NCBI GenBank assembly: GCA_905178155.1
Contig: CAJINV010000003.1
Location: forward strand, 5,981,985-6,045,984
Length of the DNA stretch: 64,000 nt
Reading direction: 5' to 3'
Source: Amoebophrya sp. A120
Lineage: Eukaryota; Sar; Dinophyceae; Syndiniales; Amoebophryaceae
Under the pieces are notes generated by a model. The model did no database searches. It saw only the letters and a list, made by a program, of their open reading frames with translations, and was not told where the DNA came from. Of the stretch, positions 54,373-64,000 are shown piece by piece. The position numbers were made by a program, and so were the translations under genes. Numbering within the stretch: the first letter of the stretch is position 1; every line of letters starts with the position of its first letter.

Positions 54373-57246
54373 CTTCTGCAAGAATCGAACGAGGAAAAAC
54401 ACCCCTGCCTTCCTCGGCCTACTCTCAAATCTGGTGAGTAATTCTTTCGGGCGAGATCGTGGTCGTCGAGGAGAAAATGTAAATGATAAGTGCCTGCTTT
54501 ATGTTGATTTTCCCGAAGATAAATAACCTGGCTATAAGTGGAATAGTAATACCACTTTCTTCGTAATCAAACAAAAAAAGTGCGACAAAATCACAATATC
54601 CAAACAAAATTATATCCCAGTGTTCTTGGTGTTGATTCCTAGCAGGAGCTATGGCAGTGCAGCGGCTTTGGAATAAGTAGCTCTCTCCGATGCTAATACT
54701 TTGGAGGCGCGTGCTTCGGTATTTCTCTGTTTCTAGATTTCGGTAAGACAGAAGTAGAACGGATTTTGTCGTATAGAAGTAAGATGATGATGATGATGTG
54801 TATAATATAGAAGAGTGTAAAGTCCCAGAGTATTTGGATCAATCAGTTTGTATGTAATTATTTAGATATGATAGAGCATCATGTGACTGTGTACATTGCT
54901 GTGTAGATGAAGAGTGTGTATAGCAGTGATAGATAGAAGAGTTTGTACAATCTCGGCCTGCTTCGATAAGAAAGTCGAGAAGACCCACCTTTGTACAGGA
55001 AATAACTCCGGACCCGGAGCACCACCAGTCGCGGAAAGAAGAAATTTCGCAACGAGGACTCGTCGCCTGCTAAAGCGGTTTCCAATTCCACCAAGAAATA
55101 GAATGACGTGTGCGCTTCTCAAGGTGAGCGGTAAAAGCCTCCCACATACTGAAGTGTAAGTCTCAGAAGGTAAATGCTTCTGTAGTAGTGGAAAAACACC
55201 ACTCCTACACCCCCAGTGACGTTTCACCGCCCGTTTTAGCAGTGCCCGGCCACCAGGGGGGAGTTTGCCGTTGGCGTCGCCTCTTGCCACCAAGAAATAG
55301 AAAATATGGGCCACAGATAACGAAATGGATAACTTCTGTGCGGACGAGATGGATTATCGAATATTGCCTCCACCAAGTGTAAGTATACCACCTTGAATGC
55401 TAGTTTTTCCTCAGACAATATTATAACGCTAAATAGTAATAAATCGTGCCCGGTTAAGCAAAGGCTTCATAATCTTTCGCCCTGTCGAGTTCCGAACTTC
55501 ACCGGTTGCTTGACAGGCTGCGAGTGCGATATTGGTACTAATATGAATCAAGTATGTGCGCACCACCCTAGCCACCGCGAAGCTTGTTGCCGCGAATCCT
55601 TTATTTTGACTTGTTGTTATGCCAGGCTCAAATTGTAGCGGCGCCGAAGCCGACCCCGTCTTTCGCCCTCGAAAATTATCTTGCGGAATTCAAATTCTTG
55701 ATGATATACATAGGGCGATTATGATTCTTGCCAAAGGCGTTGGACACAACTATTTTCACTACATACGCGAAGACCAAACAGTAAAAGAAAACTACAGATA
55801 TTTTTCGTGAACATTGTTACTGCTCCTGTCGTACGTCGAGAAATCATTCTCCTACTTATATTCCAACCCGCTATCTTCGCTCAAAATTATAAACATGTAT
55901 ATGTAACTACATCATACGATCGTAAAAGTGAATTGTGAGTCCATCCATCTTCTTCAGTTTGAGCCTGAACCTGTTCGAAATGGTTTCTTGCTGAGTAATT
56001 TTGATTCTATTATAAACTCTGTCATGTTGCTGGGAGAAGAATACAGATATCGCCCGTATAAGACACGGCAATTGAAATTATCCTCTGTCCCGCGAAGAAA
56101 TAGTGTATTAATACAGTAGTGAAGCTGATCGCACCAGAAGTGGTCCTCCACCTACTTACGCTATACTAGATCTTTTTTGCTTCAGAGTTGCAATTCACCA
56201 TGATGAGACCAATTAAAAAATCTGTATCTGCTGACAAGTACTGGTAGGAGATCTCGTTTTCTTGCACGCTTGTGCAGCCGCTACTTCCACAGATGGAGAC
56301 GAGATCTTGTTCTGTGTCGATAGAACTGTGATGCTCAATGATCAGCGCTTTTAGCTGGAGCTGCTGTTGAATCAGCGAAGGAAAAGAGCGGATATTACTA
56401 TATGCTATTGAGTCTTCATGCTGTTCCATCTTATAATAAGTATTCAAGGGACCGACTTGATGTTCCACCGAAAGTAGACCAACATCAACGAAAAGGCGAC
56501 GAATCCTGACGAGTCACGATAATTGATCAGAACCACACCGATTACCGAAAATGCACAAACTGTGCGGTCGAAAATGATTGAAACGCTAGAGAGCGCACCT
56601 CTGCTGCCCGGGAAAAAGCGCGACCATCGTCGGGTCAGATTTTGGAACGCTATGGTAGGTGGGAGGCATTTCAATTATGTCCTATGCATTCGAAAGCGAA
56701 ACACACGAAGGTGCTGCTGATGAAGTAAATTCTACATCGCCAAGATGCTCCAGCCACACAGCAGCTCCATCCTGCACCACTACCAGACCTTTTCTTCCAC
56801 TCCCCTGTCTTCTCGGTCTCGATTATGGAGGAAAATTGGTATGGAGCATCTCACTTCCTACGTTTTTTATTCTCATTTAACCCCCACCTCTTTCTACTTT
56901 TCTCCCTGAGACAGATCGAACCATATTCATATAGCACAAAAGATAAAATTGAAATTGAATTTGTACATTTTTGTGGCGCGAATTGTATCTACATCGGTAC
57001 TTTTTACAGCCCATGCCCATCGATTTCATCCAATCAAACTTCTTAGCAGTGGTCGACATATAGAATTACTAGTAATTCTAATTGTCCATGGCTTAATTTT
57101 TCATTTTCGGGGTCGTTTATTTTTGGGTTATTTTTTTCTTCAAGGATAGGATTTTCGTTATGTTTTGGAAAAAGTTTATTATCTATGCTAGCACTTTGGA
57201 CTCTTTGCCAGTGTCGTGTCGTCCGGTACAACTTCTTAATTTACTT
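54373..57246. other. Intergenic interval, no gene seen
   Basis: About 2.9 kb, AT-rich, with short ORFs only. A gatgatgat run lies near 54784. The block at 55430-55560 has a gttccgaacttcaccgg stretch that weakly recalls 5S-like text but does not hold up. Confidence 0.5.
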
Positions 57247-60200
57247 TTACAGGTTCATGAAAATGTCTGCCGCGTGCGCCGGGCGCGGGGTCTCGTTTGG
57301 CAGATCTTTTTTTCTCCGCTTGCGCAATTCCTCATCCGTTTCGATATCCCACTTAGCGTCGTCGAAGAGCTTTTCCAGGCAGCTGCGCTGCCGCTGGTCG
57401 TCGAAAAATTGCACGATCTGGTCGACGCGCAGCACCTCGTTCGAAGTCGAGGCATCCACGTACTCGTCCAGCGATATGGAGCCCTCGTGGTCTGCGTCGA
57501 GGCCCTGATAGACCAGTTTCGTTGTCACACAGAAAAACGAGTAGACGACCCACTGTCAGCACTTTTGATGATGATGATGATGATGTTGGCAGTGTGCCAT
57601 GCAAAAACAAGTTCAAGTCGTACTCGTGCCTAAAAACTGCCGGGAAGAAAAATAAAATGTTTTTTGTTGCGATTTAATATGCAAGACGAGACTACAAACA
57701 CAGCTTCATTGTGTCGCTAATTTTGCGCACTTTGATGCAGAAAGTACGACAGCACATCACCACCTTTTTTCTGTGTGATATCCGTCATTTTTTCCAGTTC
57801 CTCCTTCTGCAGGGGCTTGTTGGGGTCCGCGATCGGTTCCCCATGCTCGTCCTTTTCCTCGCAGAGATGGTGGAACGACTCCGTCATCTCTTTTGCGAGA
57901 GTGGCACGGTCCAAGTGCGTGTCCATCTTGTCGCTCTTCACGATAGCCTCGTAGGACTGATTTAATTATGTTGTAGTACATTACAGTGATAGTTCTTGTG
58001 TTTTTTTTAAACATTATAATCATATTATCTACTCCAGTCTTGTTTGTGTTCAGATGGGAGGTAATCAATGAAAGAATAGTTTTCAAAAAATAACAACCGA
58101 CCTACACAACCTCGCGCATTGAACAAACTGGCTATATACCTTTTTTGCGTTGATCAGCCTAGCGGCAAAGCCGTGCACTTGGTGTCGCAGGTTCAACCGC
58201 TGTGACTGGCAGGAGTAGTATACTCGCGACAACAGCCCGAGGCAGAAGAGCGCCAGGAGCATAACCGCCTTTCCTGGGAGTTCCAAAAGCACGATCGCAC
58301 TGGTCAAACTACCGAGGAAGATGGAAGTAGAAAAGTAGCCCAGCCGCCCGGTAAAGCGGAAGTTGAGCTTGACACCGTGCTGCTTCTTGGTCTTGAGGAT
58401 CCCGCTCCCCGTGCGGGACACAAACTCGTCGTGGACGCCGTCTTCCCTGGTAGTCCACGTCGGCTCGGAGTCGGCAAACATATCACAATAAATGTTCATG
58501 TCCTGTGTCTCAAAAACCGATACGTCCTTGCGCGCACAAGATATGGAAATCGCGAGGTTGATGCCCGTGGCGCGTAACTGTGTTTATCATTATCTAATAT
58601 TTTCCATGCAGCTGCATCTGAGGATATTAATCGCGAATGTATCAATCTACTGCACACGCGTACTACACGACATGCAAGAAGAAGAATCAATGTTTTTACG
58701 AAAATTCATTCTTGTCGATACAGTAGAATACAACTATAGATCTTTTTCATTTCCCATGATGGGTACGCACGTCTAGAATCGGTATATTATACCGCAGCAC
58801 TGCTTTGCAGCGTAGTGTCGGCGATGTACTTGTGGTTGCTATACATGCTGGGCAAGTCCAAATTTCCGACGCCCGCTGCCTCGAGGAAGGAGCTCACCGG
58901 GATCGACACTGCTTGTCCCGCTCCACTGCGAAAAGTATGTCCTGATCAGTTGTAAAAAAAAGTTACGCAGCGGGGCTGCTCAGTTGTAAAAGAGCGCGTT
59001 GCCGTTGCAGTAGATGTACTTGGCGATATCTATTCACGACGGGCTTCTTAACTTTCTTGTTGCCTTTTTTTCAGTGTCCTCAGGCTGTCGCTTGTTGCCT
59101 CTTTTCTTAGGACAAACATATATGAAAAACAAAAAAAAGCCGCCCTAAAAGACCAGGTTGACGACCCCCATGTAGAAGTGGTACCCCCGACAGTGGCGTC
59201 CTTCTGTCCCTTTCTGCGGAGCGATGTGATGACCTCGTGATCCAGCTCCTTAATGTCATAAGGGGTTTCGTTCATGTCGATGGTGTAGGGTTTGTACACC
59301 TGCGTATTGCTGCTGCCACGCTCCTTCAGCTTTCCCGCGTCGTCCATGGATGCCTCAAAGCGAAACTGGAGGTCCACGTACGTTTCCTCCGGCTTGGAGA
59401 CAAAATACTCGTGGACATTTTCGCAGACGCACTCGGTGCTGCCGCTTGCCTCTGCGTGTGTGCCCGCCGAACTGAAGGTATCCCCGGCGGCGGTACACGT
59501 GCCTTGGAGCGACGAGCACGGGACGCCACCGCTGTTGAACGTCTGTCAGTTTCGATAATGTAGTGATAAAGAAAGCTGCACTAGCTGTTTCATTTGTTCT
59601 TCGCGTTTAGCTCCTTCAGAATCCGATTGATGAAAGAAGAAGAACGCAGTCTACTGGGTTTGCGTTTGGTCATTGCTGACTATAGTTGTGCTGCCTATCA
59701 CAATCCCAATCTACTATCTCCTCATCGATCATACAGCGAAAATAGATCATGCAAGAACTACGTTTCCTTCCGTCACTAGTAGTAACAATGAATCCACCTG
59801 CTGCTTTTCCACCACGTAGGTGGGCACGAAGAGGGAAGTTGCGTCGGAATAGGCTCTGCGGGCATTTGGCAAGTCCAGGCACTCGGTTGGCTTCACCGCC
59901 ATGGCCCCCGTGGCGTCGGCAGCATAGTCGTAGCTAGCGATGTTGGCGCAGTAGGGTAGCGATGTGTCCAGGCGAGCGCCTTGGGTCTGTCCAAACCGCC
60001 CTGCTAGGTAGTAAACATCTCCACTGGGCTCAGCGTAATAGATCCACTGTTTCTGGACCAAAATTTGCCTGAGAAAGTAAGGTTCGTGATACGAATGAAT
60101 TTTTCACGAGTTCTTGTCGTACTACTTCGAAGCCGTCACGCCTATCTTCACACAAGAGACAAGACGCGTGTGGAAGCGGAGACTAAGGCAGAAGAAATCC

Positions 60201-60433
60201 TGGAAAATAATGCCAAAACCTACGTAACTACAACGAAACGCAGATCAGTACGTGACGACGAGGCAGACTGCGCAAAACTGGAGAAACCGGCACAGCACGC
60301 CCAGGCGAAAGTTCTCGATGATGAGGAATTTCGGGACGAGGATGTAGCCAAAAACTTGGGTCACCGTGTCGCTGAGCAAGCCGCAGAAGCTCTGGACACC
60401 GCCCCTACACTCCGCAGTTGTTGGCAGCGGCAT
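57247..60433 (-). CDS. P2X-receptor-like two-TM membrane protein with EF-hand tail, at least six exons
   Basis: The ATG at 60433 starts MPLPTTAECRGG. Exon 1 holds KFLIIENFRLGVLCRFLQFCAVCLVV, which resembles the first membrane segment of P2X channels. Exon 2 (from about 60067, after CTCAG) and exon 3 (59532 downward, after GACAG) encode an ectodomain with Cys residues (GGVPCSSLQGTCTAAG; TECVCENVHEYF). A later exon (58497-58083 area) has HGVKLNFRFTGRLGYFSTSI followed by a hydrophobic stretch. This is like the last P2X ectodomain strand and TM2. Then come a charged cytoplasmic exon (57950-57720 area) and a final exon with a canonical EF-hand loop, DADHEGSISLDE. Most introns here fit GT-AG. Exon limits between 59150 and 58790 are unsure. 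The family call is an inference from pattern; ligand binding is unproven. Confidence 0.5.
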
Positions 60434-61179
60434 CTTCTTTCTCGCTAGACAGAGATTGTCGTTGCTGTAGTACTCCCTGACAAAAAATCAATCTGCTGCT
60501 CCGCTCCAAGTCCGTGGTCGTACTGCAACGAAAAAGCTAATTGTGGACGTGTATGCACGGGCACGGCAATTTTGACGTCGTGAGTCCGTGACTGTTACTG
60601 TTTGGAAGACGCGCCTCGTCTTCATCTACAGCTTTGGCATTACGCTCATGATAGATATCATTGATTTCCTGCCTGTGCTTGAGACATTGTACTTTTTTTT
60701 GTAAGGCTAGCACGGAGGCGCTGCATTTTTGCTCTCTGTGACCATATCCATTTCGAGTTCCAGCTCCATGGCTCCAATTACCAGGCGCCGGCCGCACTTG
60801 TAGCAACAGTCTTTTGTTGGGAAGCTCGAGTTTTCCACCCTTATGTGTCTATCTTCACTCTCCTGTTGTTCCCATATTCCATTAGACACAATTACTTTTG
60901 TACACATAGAGATAAAATTTTGTGTCCGAGACATAGCGTCGTAGTTCGGGGCGAAACTGGGACCAGCTTCGGTTGTGTCAAGTATTCGAAGAAACTAGAA
61001 AGTATACCAAAACGTACTCGCTGTGGGCAATGAGCCGCAGGTTTGAATTTTACTGAGTAATATGACTGTGAACGTGAAGGTGGAAGTTGATTCTGTTATA
61101 AAACTTTTTCTGGTTTGAAGAAAAAAAACGAGCAGTGCGCGACGGTCTCGGTTATTCGAAAAGATGCACGTCGTGCTGC
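60434..61179. other. Intergenic interval between P2X-like gene and IFT54
   Basis: About 750 bp with short minus-strand ORFs (for example around 60537-60806) that show no recognised family. Nothing else is seen. Confidence 0.45.
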
Positions 61180-63910
61180 TTAGGAGTGCGAACTGACGAC
61201 CGCTTGCAGCAAGTTTCGAATGACCTGATCATTTTTGAGTACTCGGGCCCTTGCGCTGTGGATTTTGCTGGTTTCCTCCTGTATGCGCTCTTCGACCTCG
61301 GCTACCGACTGATAGCTTTTCTGAAGGATTTCCTCTGTGGTTTTCAGCTCCGTGCGGCAGGACTCCACTGCTTGACGGTACCTGAAAAAAGTATGTGTCG
61401 TTTTTCTTTATGCGGTGGAGACCGTCTCATGCTCCCGACAGCTGAAGCTGCTGATTCGAGTGTTGAGCAATATGAAGTAGCAGCAGCAGGTCATGCGTCC
61501 TGCAATACGCGCACTGCTGGACCGAGTAGAGGGCTGCTAGGCCGATGCCGATTGAGCAGCATGCTCTTGAAACGTTCGTCCTTGATGAGGCAGAAACTGA
61601 AACGGTGTGTCTGTGTATGAAAAAATAAAGAGTGAAGACTGCGCATTGATAAACAAATACTCAGCATTGATAAACAAATACTCGTTTTTCCAATAGTCCA
61701 GCTCTTTCGCCATGCTGCTAATGTCGGCGTGTACCAAATCCATAGATTTGCCCAAGGGGTTGGCGGCCTGGCACAGCAGTTGGACGGTTTCCTGCAGCTT
61801 TCCGACGTCGGAAGTGGACCGAAGCTGCTGGCTTCCTGCACCTGCGCCGAGGCTCGAACCCACGCCGCCCGCCTGACCCGAGACGCCACCAGCACTCGAG
61901 GCTGCCGCGGTTTTCTTCTTGCCGCGGCGCAATTTACCCATCACGATGCCACCCCCGTCGGCAGACTCTGACTTCGCGTCCTGCTCGGCAGCTGCCTGTT
62001 GGCTCTCCAGCGCTTTCTTTTCTTCGAGAATCTCGCGAACCTGTGATCAGACACGAAAACCTGCACAAGGTCACATGAAAATATTATTAATATCTAGCAA
62101 ATAAAGGAAAAGGCTCCTCCCATGCAGTCGCCACGCACAAACTATGAGTGGCGGATATAGGCGAAGAAGCTGCAAAGATGGAAGCACGCGGGCGAGGACG
62201 AGGAGGCGCAAAAAGCAGTTCAAAAACGCGAAATATCTATACCAACTTGCCATGACCGCCTTCGTCCTGAATGTTGTAATTTCCGACGGTGCCCGTCGTT
62301 GCGGATGTTGGAAGACGAACTCCCTGCTCCTCTTCTTCCTCATCTTGTTCGTCATCCGCAATAATTTGTACGGGTGGGCCACCAGTCGTTGGCGTTGGCT
62401 CAACTGCTTTCTTGACCTTTTAGATTTGGATTTTATCCACTGCAGAGTACTACTAGGAGGGTGGAGGTGCTGTTCCTCGCTTTCGCTTGTCTATATAAAG
62501 TCATAACGTAACCTAGCGCGAGGATGATATTAAGTAAGTAACAGACGAACAAACTAACACAAACAGGAACAGCTGTAGCGCGTCTCTTATACTCGGGGGG
62601 GTTTTCGTCCGGCGGTCCGTGGCCTTTCGCGCGGCACCGGGGCAGGCTGCTGCTGCACCACTGGCTCTGGGCTTTTCTGTTGCTGTTCTGCGATGCGATG
62701 CCTCTGGCCGGACTGGGCAGATGATGGTCGCGCCACTGTTTGAAGATGGAGACACGAAGTTCGTGAAAATGCAGCTTATGCACGTACATCACATCTAGCA
62801 CTCCCACTCCCATTCTTGGGTTGGCTTGCTGCACGTTGCAACATCACAAAGAAACAGTATTGCGATCATTCTTTGCGTCAGTTAATATTACCTTCCGCAG
62901 CCTGCTGCATTCGGACTGCCTCTGCTTGCTGTGCCTGCAGTCGTGCCTGTTCCGCTTCCTGAGTTTTGACGCAACTTTTCTCTACTTCCGTTGCATTAGT
63001 TTAGCTGGTGTAACTTGATGAATGTCAGCATTGACTATACTTACACAGCACGCATATCTTATGCCGGCAAGGTACAAAAATGAAAAGCAAAATCAAATAA
63101 ATGCCGACACGTGCTGTTCTATGGAAAAATAAGTACCAGTGATTGCTGCTTAATCCGTTCCTGCCGCTGTTGCTCCTCCATCATCTTTCTCTGTTGCTCT
63201 TCTTGCTCCCGTGCGGCGCGTCGATCGGGCGAGCCTCGCTGCATACCGGGGGATTTTTGCGTCGACGGAGACCCTCGCTTTTCCTTGGAGGAGGCTGGCG
63301 AATCCCGCTTCGGAGCTGCACTGCTGCTGGAGGGCTGCTCTGGCTGCGCGGGTGATGGTGGAGCGGGCGCTGCGGGCGGCGGTGCGGCAGCCTTTTTTGC
63401 CGGCTTGGAAATCGTAGTTTCGCCCCCCAAGACCTGTGAAAAAATAGCGAAACAATCCTGCGAAAACGCACAGGACATGCGGTACAACTTGCGTTAAACT
63501 TAAAGTGCAAGAAGATGAATCGTCGCTACCTGTTGCGCGAAACGATATCATGATGAAAACAACTACGAGAAACTTTATTGCGCCTCGTCGAGAAAAAAAT
63601 GAATTCAGTTACAATACGCGCTGCACTGCGGAGTTGCTGTTGGCCTTGTAGGAGGTTGCAGCAGCGTGCAGCTGGCACAGCCACGCGTTCGTTTTTTCGC
63701 ACTCGAGCCCGGCAACAATTTTGTTTGGTAGCACGTCGCACCCGTCTAGACCAGTAGCGAAGTAGGTGGCGGAAATGATTTTCGTGAGAAAATCGATCTT
63801 TGCATTTTTGTCCGTCATGCTGCCCGCGTCCTGCTCCGCCTCAGTGAACAAATTGTTCGCAAACCCGGTCACTCGAATCACCTCCATCACCTTCAGGCAG
63901 GAGTTAATCA
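61180..63910 (-). CDS. IFT54: IFT54/TRAF3IP1 intraflagellar transport protein, partial (first exon beyond the window)
   Basis: The first visible exon (about 63910-63618) encodes MEVIRVTGFANNLFTEAEQD then AKIDFLTKIISATYF and KIVAGLECEKTNAWL. This matches the N-terminal calponin-homology-like domain of IFT54, which binds tubulin. The next exons are: a Pro/Ala/Ser-rich and charged linker (63433-63137), a Gln-rich helix (near 62970-62896), PRERPRTAGRKPPR|VKKAVE with an acidic VQIIADDEQDEEEE block, and the C-terminal coiled coil (LQETVQLLCQAANPLGKSMD; KSYQSVAEVEERIQEETSKI; stop at 61180). All these blocks occur in this order in known IFT54. It belongs to the IFT-B complex and acts in building flagella. 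Its introns are GT-AG. The start lies beyond position 64000. An exon around 61500-61620 is not resolved. Confidence 0.9.
61645..61688 (+). repeat. 21-bp tandem duplication at an IFT54 exon end
   Basis: The unit gcattgataaacaaatactc occurs twice in a row with one linking base. On the minus strand it would encode EYLFINA twice. It sits where the coiled-coil exon ends, so it is either a recent in-frame coding duplication or lies just inside the intron (a GTATTTG follows AACGA). Confidence 0.7.
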
Positions 63911-64000
63911 ATCTTGCTCTTCTGATGCTAGTAGTATGATCTGTTTGCAAGCGCACTGAAACCAGCGACAGCATGCATGGAAAATCGATTTAATGAATTT

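Noticed and set aside
55430-55560. Possible 5S-rRNA-like segment
   Set aside because: A short gttccgaacttcaccgg resemblance only; the rest of the 5S pattern is missing.
1-64000. Dinoflagellate spliced-leader gene
   Set aside because: I looked for the conserved 22-nt leader (ending TTTTGGCTCAAG) on both strands and did not see it.
1-64000. CRISPR array, operon or prokaryotic island
   Set aside because: No spaced repeat array with variable spacers, no Shine-Dalgarno pattern and no bacterial gene families were seen; the 22-bp-spaced palindromes number only two or three per side.

Overview
The window looks like nuclear DNA of a eukaryotic alveolate, most likely a dinoflagellate relative of the parasitic Syndiniales (Amoebophrya type). 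The reasons are: every gene I can support lies on the minus strand; the genes encode very long low-complexity proteins that often start with a signal peptide; an intraflagellar-transport gene (IFT54) is present, so the cell has a flagellum; and many coding exons are broken by short inverted-repeat elements that behave as introns (introners), a type of intron gain reported for dinoflagellates including Amoebophrya. No prokaryotic operon, tRNA, rRNA or CRISPR array was found. The organism assignment is an inference.

Layout, left to right (all minus strand): a partial gene running off the left edge and a small secreted protein (1-1486); a 4-kb gene desert with a 3-copy tandem repeat and a telomere-like stretch; a 1624-aa secreted low-complexity protein in three exons (5491-11441); a class I SAM methyltransferase in three exons (13550-15098); an intronless EXD3/Mut-7-like 3'-5' exonuclease (15710-19006); an unknown 629-aa gene in six exons whose third intron is a 4.4-kb GC-rich element (21157-28611); a small protein with an arginine-rich start, possibly mitochondrial (28695-29387); a 521-aa secreted protein (29558-31441); a desert; a membrane-anchored gene with introners (34754-36247); a 1401-aa gene in five exons (36525-41755); a repeat-rich desert with duplications, a 66-bp minisatellite and hairpins; a 2376-aa secreted protein in three exons (46640-54372); a desert; a P2X-receptor-like protein with an EF-hand tail (57247-60433); and IFT54/TRAF3IP1, whose first exon lies beyond the right edge.

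The main discovery is in the introns. For most inserts I could find a short direct repeat (about 3-12 bp, sometimes imperfect) flanking the element. Removing the element plus one copy of the repeat restores the reading frame. Modelled this way, six genes have total coding lengths exactly divisible by three and no internal stop. Usual ends are TAT...ATA with inverted repeats, and no consistent GT-AG is seen. The same logic explains a 4436-bp, GC-rich element with inverted repeats, a 9-bp target duplication and 22-bp-spaced palindromic subterminal repeats: it appears to be a giant introner. Another introner has itself been hit by a poly(A) retroposon with an 18-bp target duplication. By contrast, IFT54 and most introns of the P2X-like gene are ordinary GT-AG introns, and the exonuclease has none.
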